Shown: piece after piece, positions 1 through 17,000 of the stretch
Numbering within the stretch: the stretch's first letter is position 1
Layout: each line of letters starts with the position of its first letter
Assembly: GCA_963402885.1 (NCBI GenBank)
Contig: OY727093.1
Span: forward strand, 3,038,001 to 3,102,000
Direction: 5' to 3'
Origin: Antedon bifida
Taxonomy: Eukaryota; Echinodermata; Crinoidea; Comatulida; Antedonidae
Length of the DNA stretch: 64,000 bases
Notes under the pieces: model-generated
Databases searched by the model: none
Told to the model about the DNA's origin: nothing
What the model saw: only the letters and a program-made list of their open reading frames with translations
Position numbers and translations under genes: made by a program

Positions 1-1687
1 TAGATATACAGTATAGTTTATTTTGTAAGATTTAAAAAAGATTTTCGTTAAAAAAAGTGTTCCCTATCCACCAAATTTTTGGTAATTTAGCATTAAAAAA
101 GAATTAATTTTTTTTAACAATTATTTCTCAAAATCTACAATACGTTGAGCTTTATTTACTAATTAGCCAATTATTCTAGCCAACCTAAAATGTAAACTTT
201 GATCATATTCAAAGTAAATTATTTCTCAGGATATAATGGGTGCAATGGGTCAGCTATCAATGATTCTGCACTCTTTAGGTTTAGTTAAGATGCTTTACTG
301 CCAAAGCCTCGTCCTTCGTATAGAATGTCATGCTGTACATCATGTACATAGTATAAAGGTAGCCTAGATGATAGATGGCAATTTTATAGTGTATTTGTAA
401 AAATGCAGAAATGTTGTCCGACATGGTGCATCATGCGTATACACAAGCTATTTTTAGGAAACATCAAACAAAACATTGTTGGTGCCGCTACGTAAAAATA
501 ATAACTAGAAACTAGTCGCTGATCAAAAGTTTAAAAAAAATTATTTCTCAGGACCTAAAATAAGTAATTTAGCACTTTAGGAATATTTATTATTTTGATA
601 AAAAAAATGTGTAAAATAGTTTAATATCATGACAAGTTAGCTCAATAGTTTGATAGAGAATAAAGACATTCAGGATTACAACCATGAGATGAACAGTTTT
701 TGATGTAACCTGGTTCATACAATACAATATACAATACAATGAATAATGAAAATAATTTCCATAACTTTTTCAGAGCCAAAAATGTAAATATCCAGAAACA
801 ATTTTGAACCCAAATTAACAATGCCAGTAAATATTTCCAAAACTGATTTTGGACAAGTTAAAAAAAAACTTAACGACAGCCCTTTTAGATTACATTTTAA
901 CTTAAACTTTAGGAAAAACTAGAATTAAAACAAAAACAAATGTCTACACATTTTGTAATTTATTACAGATCTGTACACATGATTTTCCAGACTAAACAAT
1001 AATTTTTTAATTGGCTTCAATTTATAATACTGAATGGAGCGAAAGGACCAAAACTACTCCCTCTTGTTATACCGCACTACTACATGCTGCAGTTTGCGTG
1101 CCTGTATTTAAATCGTTTTATTTATATTTATTAATTATTATTTATACTAGGTGACCTCTTCAGTCAAAGACTGTTCTCCCAGAGTTTTAAGTGGCTGTGT
1201 GTGACAGTCAGCTGTGTTAGCCATATTTCTTTTTGTTGCTTTTAAAATTACTAATATGGAGACTGTTTCCTATATTGTCAGCTGACTACATTCTTTCAAT
1301 AATGTATAATATAATCAATGAAATAATTGCATAATATACATTACAATCTGACATTGTTTTATCCAGTAGATCAAAAATCGTATCCACCAGAACATGCTTT
1401 TTAGTCCGTCCAAATAGTATGGTCGATATAACAGTCAAATGAATATTTATTCGATGGCAGAAACTTGGCTGCCACTTGGACTTATCACAACGACGTGACT
1501 ATACACACCCGTATACAAAATATTCATCTGTACTATACTACTATCAAGCTTAATATTGTAGGAGTGTCAAAAGCACCTTAGTGAATCCATTCTTAAAATG
1601 CATAGTAACAGCGACGATCCATGATAGATATTGCACTGCTTGTCATTTCAACAGCACTGGCTTCTCATTTCAACACAATTTTCTCTT
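1..1687. other. AT-rich intergenic DNA, no gene seen
   Basis: No exon with splice sites and conserved protein could be read on either strand. The right end must hold the 3' UTR of EMC6, which is transcribed leftward. Several TTTATT hexamers (AATAAA on the minus strand) lie near 1120-1135, but none can be singled out as the used poly(A) signal. Confidence 0.6.
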
Positions 1688-4298
1688 TTAGTAAACATGA
1701 ACCATACCGTATAAAAACCTGAAAATAACATATGCTAAGAAAAAGAACAAAACAAAAACTACATATATAATGTCTAAGAATAAATGAGTGGATGTTGTAA
1801 GATATAGGTAAGGTACCAGATAGTACTAAATAAGAACGTAGAAAAGAGTAGAAAATATGTATAAAATGCAAAGAGAAATGTAAATTTAAAAAATTCAATT
1901 CAGGAAAACATTAAAAAGGATACGTCCAAAACAGTATATATGTCTGTAGCCTCTGGTTAAGGAATACAATGGAACAAAATAACACATTATATTATTATCA
2001 TTTACAGTAAAATACCTCCTTTACTTACTTACTTAATCCGGGACATACCTGAACTTATATGACTAGATTCCTCCATAACTTCCTATCTGCCATTGTGACA
2101 GTCAGTTCTTCTCTCTGCATTACCAGCATCCGTCTCTAGTACATCAACGTATGTGAGTGCTGGTCTTCCTCGTTTTGCAAGCCCATGTATTGGCTGCCAC
2201 ATCAGAACACTTGCAATGATTTCTTGTTTACCTCCTTTGTGATACCCCTCTTCTGGGGTTCTACTGTATTAAGAAAGTACTACTATTTAGTACTACTAAA
2301 TACAGTACTACTACATAAGAGCTGATTAAAAGGATACAAATAGACCTCCTAGCAGACCACTTGTTATCAGGGGTTTCCAACTAAAGAAGTATGATGACCA
2401 ATTCCTCCCTGCCTTTATTATCAACATAACCTATTAGACAGAGACAAGATAAAACACACATAATCATAGATATATACAGTAATGACGTCTCTGTCTACAC
2501 TATCAAACTAGTTTGACAACAAAAAAAGTGTGATGTGCCCAAATATGGTAGTAGTGATATGCTTAAATATGGTAGTGATATGACATCATCACATTTTGTT
2601 GTCACATACGGTTTGATAGTGATAGAGCTTAATAAATATTAATTTTATGGATTTTTATGTCTTTCATCCAGTCTGATTTCAACACAGCATCACTCAAGAA
2701 ACTTTGAGTACCAATTCATTATTTCCCCACAGCACCACACTTAACTTTTTGACAGGGTCCCACTTCCTTAGCTACATCCCTGAGATGTACATGCAGAAAT
2801 GTATGACTTACCGATAAGATGAATGAGGTAATGAAATAGAAGATGAAGCCATAAAGACCAGTGAGTCCTAGAATGCCTGCTGTGGCTCCAGACAATGCAG
2901 ACATTGATGTACGACTGTAAAAGAAAAAGATAGATAGTTTCAAATGTTTTGTCCTACAATACACAGCCTGGTGTGAAAGCCTCCAAGTCACTATGAATGT
3001 AATCAAACTGGATGATGGTAAAGCTTGCGTCCCACTAGGTCGCAATGCAAGGACGTAGTGCAATGCAAGCTAGTTGACCAATGACAGTTTGAATAATATA
3101 TCGCTTGTGATTGGTCAAATCAATTGTATCCTAGCCAGAACCAAGCATTAGTGGGAACAACCACCACCCAGCTCCTACCCAGCCCAATTTCAACATACTA
3201 CCCACCCAAGAAACCTTTGGGGACCTGAAAGTTGTTTTTTCCTCCACCCACTTGTAATTTTTGACCACCAGCATTTTCTTTAGCTACAGTACATATCCCT
3301 GCTTATTTTACAGCCATCTTTCATCAATAGCAAACTTCAGAGTTTAAAACACCAGGATTGAACACATGTATGTACTTCGCTCATTTAAAAAAAGGTGGAA
3401 TAAGAAATGTTTGTACATGATTCTTGCTTACCAATAATCAATGACTGACTGATTGTTTCTCATGGCAACTTCATTCAGAATTACTTGTTCTAAACATGAA
3501 TTTAAAAAATATTAATATTAATTATTAGATAAAAAAAATAAAATAAAATCCCTAGTACCAAACTAGGGATCATCAGAATTAGATGATTAGAATACAGTTA
3601 AATAATATAATTTAAATTATTATAATATATACAGTTAAATAATATATATATTATGCACTGATGAAGGGCTAGTGTTGCCTGAAAGCTCTGCTAACTTTTC
3701 TGGCTGTTTTACTTTATTGTTTTGATTTAACTTTTCGCTTTTTTTTGTATCTCCATTGAGATCCAGCCACTGATACCCACAGCATTGTCATTTTTTCAGT
3801 TACATGTATTTACCTTTGGATGTTATAATTAATTCCTCTAGGCCTAGCTAGGGCTAGGCCTAGGTAGGCAGGCCTAGGCCTATATTTTATTTTTATTAAT
3901 TTATGAAAATAAATAATTCTATTTTTAAATCAAGAAATCAGAGTACACAGTAATTTAATTTAACATAGGATCTTATAACAAGACATCGCCATCATCATCG
4001 GCACTGTTTAAGCTAGGCCTACATTATACATACTACACTAACTACGTACACGCTACATCGACCGCTATCTGGCTCGACAAAATACTCGGACGGAGAGGTA
4101 AAAATAGACACAGCTCCGGCCTTCGGGTTTTCTCACGACATTATCGACCCAAACAACAAATGAAATTTCTACACATATAACCTATATTAATAATTGAAAT
4201 AAGGCAATAGAAAAAATAAATTTTAGTCGAGTTTCATAGAAGAAAATACCTCGTTTGTTGTGAGTAGGCGAATGTGATAATTGCTGATTAGCCGCCAT
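1688..4298 (-). CDS. EMC6: ER membrane protein complex subunit 6 (EMC6), six coding exons
   Basis: EMC6 is a core membrane subunit of the ER membrane complex, which inserts and folds transmembrane proteins. Coding exons, minus strand: 4298-4250, 3489-3432, 2914-2812, 2430-2338, 1943-1924 and 1718-1688. They total 354 nt, or 117 residues, close to the usual ~110, and every junction keeps phase. Family landmarks are the near-invariant block [20 protein letters not shown], then LYGFIFYF (TM1/2), the KAGRNW loop, GLLGGLFTYILFW and the exact C-terminus FLYGMVHVY followed by TAA. The ATG at 4298 gives MAANQQ. The 20-nt exon 5 encodes TYILFW plus two bases and is easily missed by gene finders. Introns carry a LINE fragment, two MITEs and a ribozyme-like repeat. 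The gene is head-to-head with TSTD2. Confidence 0.95.
2060..2226 (-). mobile_element. Degenerate 3' end of a LINE ORF2 (non-LTR retrotransposon)
   Basis: Read on the minus strand, one frame gives [19 protein letters not shown] and, after a frameshift, another gives [18 protein letters not shown] and a stop. The HG..KRGRP..TY.D...DR..W order is the familiar C-terminus of invertebrate LINE reverse-transcriptase polyproteins. The copy is 5'-truncated, frameshifted and sits in EMC6 intron 4. Confidence 0.7.
2487..2631. mobile_element. MITE family A copy (EMC6 intron 3)
   Basis: The ends are inverted copies of CTGTCTACACTATCAAAC, with the internal signature CCCAAATATGGTAGTGATATG and ATGACATCAT. 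The same element recurs about ten times in this window, usually 115-165 bp long. Confidence 0.75.
3019..3160. mobile_element. MITE family B copy (EMC6 intron 2)
   Basis: It has the family B layout: TAAAGCTTG..TCCCACTAGG, repeated CGCAA/GCAAGGACGTA blocks, a central TTGACCAAT...GATTGGTCAA inverted pair, and a reverse-complement end ACCAAGC. Best full copies in the window are at 46150-46312 and 23019-23160. Confidence 0.65.
3658..3805 (+). repeat. Repeat with hammerhead-ribozyme-like core (EMC6 intron 1)
   Basis: The stretch CTGATGA (3658-3664), a hairpin-capable segment (AGGGC..GCCT, 3665-3680) and GAAA (3681-3684) follow hammerhead core order. Flanking GCA and TGC could close stem I. Downstream is a long T-rich tail with TATCTCCATTGAGATCCAGC. 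The tail recurs at 34020-34130 and 55615-55760, so this is a dispersed element. Confidence 0.5.
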
Positions 4299-4440
4299 CT
4301 TAATTTTATGACACAGAGGTTATTGAGGGCGCCCTTTTATTAAAATATCTTTCGCTCGAGACGACAACAGAGAAAAACACAAACACACATGTTTGGATTT
4401 TCCTTAGATATTTTCTTTCAAAAATCATACCAAATTTATC
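4299..4440. promoter_or_regulatory. Bidirectional promoter between EMC6 and TSTD2
   Basis: Only 142 bp separate the two divergent start codons (EMC6 at 4298, TSTD2 at 4441). The interval must therefore contain both 5' UTRs and the shared promoter. No TATA box is evident on either strand. Function is inferred from geometry alone. Confidence 0.6.
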
Positions 4441-9052
<4,612 letters not shown>

Positions 9053-9140
9053 TAAAATGGCAAAGACTCCGAAAGAAAACATTCTAAAAATGGAAATAAT
9101 TATGATATGTATGATCAATTTTAAAGTGATTTCAGAGGTG

Positions 9141-9307
9141 TAAAGCTTGGTCTACACTATCAAACTTTATGTGACAACAAATGTGTGATTAGCCCATATA
9201 TGTACATGATGATGTCATATCACTACAATATTTGGGCATATCACTACCATATTTGGGCACATCACACTTTTTTTGCCTAAGTAGTTTGATAGTGTAGACA
9301 GAGTTTA
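9141..9307. mobile_element. MITE family A copy, full length
   Basis: Begins TAAAGCTTGGTCTACACTAT and ends TTTGATAGTGTAGACAGAGT, about 165 bp, lying about 90 bp downstream of the TSTD2 stop codon. Confidence 0.8.
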
Positions 9308-9582
9308 ACAGTGAACATTTTTACTTATGATTAGCTCTAACTACTGATCGATAAGAATTGAGTAGGAAAAATAGTTTTAGTATGCAAAAGTATATCAGTT
9401 AAAAAAAGTCCATCCAAAAGTCCTAAAAAATTAAGCCCATGAGCTTCTTTTCGAGGTTTTACGATATGCTTTTTTAAACCCACAATCCCACTCAGCCACC
9501 TACCACTATCTTCAAACAGAAATGGCAGCCATCTTTTTGCAATTTCCATCATACAACGATCTCATTCGTTATCATCTACTCC

Positions 9583-9772
9583 TTAAGGCCAATTTACACA
9601 AACGGTAACAATAAGCGGAAAACTGCGTAGCTTGTCCCACGTAGAATCTGTATCTATCCTGAGTGGAAACCGCCCATACACTCAGCTTGTTATGTGTAAA
9701 TAATCATAAGGAATAACATAGATTCTATATTGTTATTACCGTTACTGCTCGTCTGTGTAAATTCGCCTTTAA
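9583..9772. mobile_element. MITE with TTAA target duplication
   Basis: Inverted ends GGCCAATTTACACAAACGGT and ..CGTCTGTGTAAATTCGCC are flanked on both sides by TTAA (9583-9586 and 9769-9772), the target site preferred by piggyBac-type transposases. About 190 bp, no coding capacity. Only this copy was seen in the window. Confidence 0.65.
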
Positions 9773-10285
9773 GCTTCGATCATGTTATCGCTAGGTAACG
9801 TTGTATAGCTTTTTTAGTTTTTTTTTGCAAAACACCATGTATGCAAATATAACACATTGCGTGCCTGGATAACTACGTCATTGTTGTCATAGAATTTATT
9901 GATTGCGAGTTTATGCTCTAATAAAACATATAAGTCAATACTTGAAGAATATTAATATTGTGCAATTTATATTGATAAATACACGTTCTTCACAATGAAT
10001 AACTTAACTGAAGTAAATATATTGTAAAAAATCAATGGATTTTGAATAATTTCTTCGAGTTATTGATTTTATTGATCGTTTGTGCATTTATCCAAAGACA
10101 TTAAGACTTCTTGATTAAATTTAAGGTATTTTGTTTATGTGAAACAAACAGATGGTCTGAATATCAAGTATCGGTGAATTGACAAAATTATAAAAATCAA
10201 TATTTAAATAATATAATAAGTAAGACTATTTGAATACGTGTTTCATTAGTCTTATTTCATTTCTGCCTTGCTATTGTGTTGGACC

Positions 10286-10353
10286 ATGAAGCAATATATA
10301 TATTTACTCCATGGTTGGAGGTACACTCAATCTACATCTACACATTTAGTTCG
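10286..10353 (+). other. Candidate 5' exon of the adhesion GPCR
   Basis: A strong donor (TTCG|GTAAGTC) ends this interval. From the ATG at 10286 the frame stays open and ends in phase 2, the phase needed by the exon starting at 11017. The encoded start (MKQYIYLLHGW) is not a convincing signal peptide, so this could equally be 5' UTR. The surrounding 9773-11016 holds no other recognisable feature. Confidence 0.25.
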
Positions 10354-11016
10354 GTAAGTCTTTTTATTTTATATCTCAAATCAAATTTCCTTCTTTAAAA
10401 AAATAAGGTATATATATACTATTCTTCCTTTTCGTAAAATGTAAGAAGCAAAATATTCAGAATATACCAGAATTATTAATACATGCTGTACATTTGAAGA
10501 TGTATTTTCCCCGTTGTTGAATATTGCGTAATAGTATATTATATTTATATATTTACTTTAACCAAAAATGTTACCCCCAAAACCTATTGAAACTTAAATT
10601 TAGTCAAATTTGCGGTTGGCTAATGGGGTTTTGGATGAATTATTTTGTCTTTTTATATAAATTGAAAACGGGTTTTTTTATCGTGTTTTTGTGATTAAAT
10701 TTATTAAAACTACAAAATGACCTATTCAAAGTTTGATTTTGTTAATCTTATACTTTTAAGTAAATATTGATAAAAAACTTTTAAGTTCAAATCAAAAATA
10801 GAAACATTTAATTCATCCAGTTACATTTTTCTGATCTCAAATCTGAATTGGATCTTTTTATATTATAATTTAATGTATTATTTTGTATTGTATTATTTTT
10901 GTGTTTGATAACTGAATATTTTCCAAATAAACAAATTCAATCAAACTTGTTACTCAAACGTTTACCTTACTAATTTTAAACGAATGCCGACGATATAGAA
11001 TAAATTTCATTTACAG

Positions 11017-14000
11017 TATACCATTTTCTTTGATGAACAAAAAGTGCGTAAGTACGTACCACGTCCAGTACCAATGTGGCCACCAATACAAGATGGTTTA
11101 CTGGAAATTGGTTTGGAAGAAGTTGTATGAACAAAGAAATATTGGATGTGCGTCTACATACCAATGTGGTTACCCAGGAGATGTTTGTGTGGTTTGGAAA
11201 TTGCTGACTATCGTTTTACGTAAGGAAGAAACACTATTATTAGTTCTGTAACTTTAAACAATAATAATTAACAATCATTGATCATTGTTTAATTGTAATG
11301 CTTACTATTTATTTATGGTTTAAATATTACTTTATTGCACGAGCCATTCATTAATTTAATTAAATAAATTATATTATTATATTTAAGTACCTATTAAGAA
11401 GGGAAGTTGGAATGTTTATGAAGAAAGTTGACGTGACACGCGTGTACGACATGTAAAAAGCGTTTCGACGCTGAATGTGAAACGCAGGTTTGTCTGAAGA
11501 TGCTCACGTGAGTATACAAATAAGGTTTGTATATCAAAATGGGGGTTGACCGAACTGTCTTGTATCGTCCTGTATCGTACTGTCCTTGTATCGTTTTTTA
11601 TTTTGTAATAATTTTAGAAAAAGGTATTTGTTAGCATTATTGATTAATAAAACACAGGAGAACCAACGACAACAGCACCTCCGACAACTGAACTTCTAAC
11701 GACTGAAATTCTGACGACTGAAATTCTGACGACTGAAATTCTGACGACTGAAGTTCTGACGACTGAATTACCAACAACCGAAGAACCGACAACCGCTAGT
11801 GCAACAACCATAGGTAAGCATACACTCATATTTATTGAAAAGTAATTGCATTAGTACAATATAAACACAATTTGGAGAAAATAAACTTAAGACCGTATAA
11901 TGTGTGTGTAATTTTCCTGTAAAATGACATGGCCAAGAAGATGAATCTACGAATGTTATAAAGAAAATCTATATGTATATAATATATTCATCAATGAGAA
12001 TTTAAATAAACGTGAGAAGAACTCACACAAGACAAAAAAAAGAAAATCTATAATTATTGTAACAAACAGAAGGATCCATAACAGAGAAAATGGAATAAAA
12101 TATTTTAAAAACGACTGATGATAATAATGTTGCCATCCTCAGCCTAATAAATGATTGTATAGAAAAGAAAGCACATGGAAACTGAATCTAGCACTTTAAT
12201 AATGTTTTATTCAAACGTTTTTTATTTACAGAAGTAATAACAGAGATAGAAACAACAGAACCGAGAACTACAGCAGAAGCGACGACAGCTAAACCCACGA
12301 CAACTGAACAAAGTACGTATGAATAGCCATGGTAGTTCCTTTTACTTCCTCCGTGGTATGGAAGTGGATATCTATTTTATCTACTAAATACTCAATATCA
12401 TTTTAATAACTTATAGCTTGACATTTTGACTGAATGTGCACACATACAATTTTCTAAAATTGGCAAAAATTACACAAGTTTGACTTGATGCGGCTGTTGT
12501 CGGACATAAATCACAATATTTTTTAGGCCTATTGTATATTTCTAACAACTCAGCCACTACATCCATCCATTGTTGCTTCTCTTTTTTTATTTATTTTATT
12601 TATTCGGTATAAAAAAAAATCACAACAATCCCAGCGGGGAAACCTGTGATTTACAAATATAAAACAAAGAAGAACACAATAAAAAAGCAAGTAAACAATC
12701 TTAATTACATATGAACAGGAGCATATAAAAAAACGAAATAAGAAGATTATAAAAATATACTAAATTATTATTATTATTTTTATTATTTATTTATATTATA
12801 TAAAATTCAAATAAGCCTATACTTTTACTTGTCTACATCTTTGGAGTACAGGAAAAACTACATAGTAAACAATAGAAAAATATTACAAATATAAAAATAT
12901 GAAAAAGTTTATACAAGCATATACTATTTATTATCAAAATTTAAAAATATTAGTCTGATCGATCTAATCTGATCGTAATCAACATTATCGATGTATTATG
13001 TCGTCATTATTGATGTTTATGTCTTTGCCTTACTTTATAAGTAATCAATTCCGAAAATCAATTTACAGTCACGACGACCGTGCAAACAACAACAGAGGAA
13101 CCGACAACAGAGGCGATCACAACGATTGAAATAACAACGCAAGAAGGTAAAAATAACAACACATAATCGATAATCCTTTAATCAATATCGATTTATTCCA
13201 TCGCTATGGCATCTACATTAAAGGTGTTGAATAATTATATAACTGTATTGTATTCTTACATTGTATTATAACTTATATTTATATTATTTAATTGGTCAGA
13301 TGTTGATGGCGAACTCTAATTACGTAGTATTACAGAGTAGCGCAAAAATCTCACCAAATTAACTTATTCATTTATCATACCGTTGGTGCAATATCCACTG
13401 CTTCTTAAAGCTTGGTTCCCACCAGGACGCAACGCAAGGACGCGAGAGCGCAACGCAACCGAATTGACCAATGATAATTCGGATAATCCATCGCTTGTGA
13501 TTGGTCAAGTTACTTAGGTCGTGCTTACGTCCTTCCGTTGCGTTGTTTAGGCTCGAATCTAACTCAGCCATCAGCGCGGACTTTAGGTGATCTAGATGTA
13601 TGAACGCAAGGCTAGTGATCTGGAGGTCGTGGGTTCGAGTCCCACTCGAGAATTCTAAATGCATTTACAATTACGTCAGAATTAGGCAAACATTAACATC
13701 TTATCAATTAAATGAACTCTTTGATCCCTGACGCAAAATAACTTTGAAGTAGTTTTTTTAAATTATCATCATATATTATTTTATTTTTTTTTTCAGCTGA
13801 AATTCTGTACACTGAATACTTCTGTCCATTTAGCGCCGCCGCAGACGTTCCTGTAAATAGTAATACGACTAGTAATAATGTCACCAGTATAACATGCATC
13901 TTGGAGCCGTACGCTGAAAGTACGTTACATCTGACTGATGGCCTATCTCTATCCGACGACGGCATCGTAGACGGCGCGATCCGGATGGAAGGAGATGCCG

Positions 14001-17000
14001 GTGACGGCACTGGAAGCTACTTAAGTCTTCCTTTTAACGGACAGTGTACGCTTGATCCGGCCATGTGTGAGTCCGGCCTGGCCATCGGGTTGTTTGTCAA
14101 AGTGACCGATGAAGATTTACAGCAAACTGGTCCAAAATACATATTAAGTTCAGGTAATGAAGACCACAGGAAAATGTTCACACTCCGATCCGGATTCCGG
14201 TCCGGAATCCGGTTTCAGAGTGTTTTGCTTTTATCACTGGCTAACAATTTTTTTGTTGCAAATGCTTTATTTTATTATAAACAATAAACATTTTAAACCC
14301 GAAGCTATATTATAATAAACTTTAAGTTTAGTTTTCAATGCAATGGAAATGTTACTTTTTCAGGTTACGGCAATGCGACAGGGTTCAACATATACCGTGA
14401 GTCGAACACTCTCGTCTTTCAAGTTCGTGACGGGACTCACCTGTGGACATCAGTTGTTAATGATACACTGGACAGTAGCGGATACTTTCACGCAGCGTTT
14501 GTGTGGAGCGAGGAAGAGGGTCTTACGGTTAGTATGGCCGTCGATCTAATGAGCATCCTTTGTCCGCCTCAGTCTCTAGAATAATTTTTTTTTCTTTTTT
14601 ATAGGCTAGGCTTAAAGACCAACTCAGATAGCATCGTACGACAAGGTCCGACGAAACGTCTTGACTCGTCGGTGCTCTCTGAGTTGAATCCAGACGAGAC
14701 TAAGTCGTCTTGAGATAACGTAGTTATGTCGTCGGAAGAACTTTTTTTCCCCCGACGAGACGACACTTCGTACGACGCTGTCTGAGTTGGCCTTATTATA
14801 ATCATGGATTAAGGAATAGATCGAATCGATTGACACATAATTCTTTGAATGTTCGATTATCTTTAAAAATTATAATACCGTATTAATATTATAGTGTTTT
14901 GAATTATACATATTTTTATTTTTATATCTTTTTTATATAATTTCCTTTGTTTTTTAAAGGCTTTGATTGACGGCGAAGACGTTGACCAGATGATGACAAA
15001 GGTTCCTTATTTCGTTCTCCCAAATTTAGGAAACATCACTTTGGGTGCCAGAATTGTAGATGGCGAGTTCACAGACTTCGCTTCCGGTACCTACGATGAA
15101 TTGCAAATTATGCAGCTATTCTTACCTGATGAACATAGAAAACTGACCATAATGAATGGAATAGGTATGGGACGCCGCATTGGTAAACGTTTTTTGCATA
15201 ATATTCAAATAGTGGTCACTAACAAAATACAGTATATTTTATGTATATACACATTTTGTTTATTATTAGATGGCGATGACTGTCGTTATGTCACGTGTGA
15301 CAATGGTGTATGTAGAGACGCTGGTATAAGAAACTTTACATGTGTGTGCGATATTGGCTACATCGGAACTCTATGCAGTGAAAGTAAATATATTTATTTT
15401 TCAAATACTTTCGATAGCACAAACTTACGAGGCTCACTTTACTATGATAAAAAAAAAAATTCATGATACAGATTGAAACAAGTACTATGCTATTGTTTTA
15501 ATTGGTTATTCATTGCAAAACTTTTGACCAATCAACAAACTTTCCTATGACGTAATTTTGTTGTTGAATGCAATGAAGTGTGACAAACAAATTAAGAGCG
15601 GCGCGCGGCGGCCGGAGAGGAACACAGCCTGGCGGGTCTAGGCCTACGTCGTCTGCATTTTGAATACAATATCAAATAAATACGCCGAGTAGCCTAAGTT
15701 CAGATGGTGGAGTACTAACAAAAACCTAGCCTAAATAATTGCCTTTCGGCGAGGACTAATCAACCCACCCGCTCTCTCTACTATCTAGGCCTAGGCTAGG
15801 CTAGAGTAGGCCTGTCTGTAGGCATCCTCTACTCTATCGAGCCAGGTGGCTAGAGAGAGAGCACCCATGACCATCCATGTGGTCGGTTTTCTAGGCTTCT
15901 TGCTAACTAGCTAGAGGGCATAGCGTAATAGTAGAGAACACATAGTTAGGCCAGGCCCAGCCTAGCAAGTCCTATATAGGCTACAGTAGGTACTATCTTT
16001 AATTCAAAATATTCAATTAAAATATTATTAATAGGCCTATATGAGAATGAATTTTAAAAATATAATGTTTGTATTCAACAGATGAAGATGATTGTGCTAA
16101 TAGTCTATGCTTGAATGGTGCTACTTGCCACGATAGTATTGGCACTTATCGTTGTGAATGTGAATTTGGCTATGATGGAGATTTCTGTGAAATTGGTGAG
16201 TATAATATCAATATCATAAAATAAAAAAATATCTGGGATGATTGGTAGTGTCTGTTTTTGACAGATCTAGCCTATAGCCAAAGAAAATTCTATTGCAACA
16301 ACTCACTGAAGAAAAAAAGAAATTACTTTTATTAGTATTATTTTAATTTTTGTCTCTAGATTTGACGCCAACGTTCAATTACAGTTATGTTGCTATAGTG
16401 TCACCAGAAGATCTTTTGGGTAAGTTTTGATCAAATGTATAATAGTACTGCTTTGTTTTTTCTTTGGGTCAAAATATACAAAAACTGTACACCGTACTGT
16501 ACATCGGCTGGCAGGCATATGAATGGGGCCTGAAGCTTCTAAATCTATTGTTTGATGTTGTTCCACACAAGTGTTGAGTTCTGGAATAATAAAATAGAAA
16601 GTACTGTTGACTCTCCAAATAAACTGGAAACTCTCCCAAATTCTTTTTTACCATTAAAACATATTGTAATACCGGAAGTAATGGAAAACCCAAAGGGTAT
16701 GTGGTATTCAACAAGTCTGACTGTACTTTTGTATTTTACAATTAGTGCTATTATAATTTCTACTAAAATCTATTGTTAATTTCACAAATTCTTATTAAAA
16801 TCTTGAGTTATCTTTATCTTCAATGTAAGCCGAAATAATAAATACAAGGCCCTCTGTTGCTCTATCCAAGTATTTTTCTCAGTTAATAATAATTAAAAAT
16901 TTGTTTATATTTCCAATGTCCACAGATCCATATGATGAGTTATTAAGAAATCCATTCTATGAGCTTGCACAGCGCTTTGAATCTCTGGCAGATGGCGGTA

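Noticed and set aside
11644-11829. Minus-strand frame with repeated VVR.SVV
   Set aside because: Shadow of the tandem 15-bp units of the Thr-rich exon on the plus strand.
13575-13660. tRNA gene
   Set aside because: A and B boxes and a perfect T-arm are present, but no acceptor stem forms and the same sequence with the same tail recurs at 49031, so it is a SINE.
13708-14010. Minus-strand frame with a hydrophobic stretch resembling a signal anchor
   Set aside because: Antisense to the first ConA-like exon of the receptor, which is supported by phase and motif.
15597-16010. GC-rich stretch with AGGCCTAGGCC runs as a possible CpG-island promoter
   Set aside because: It lies between the two EGF exons in an intron; AGGCCTA runs also occur at 3840-3890 and elsewhere, so it is more simply repeat or low-complexity DNA. 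No start site evidence.
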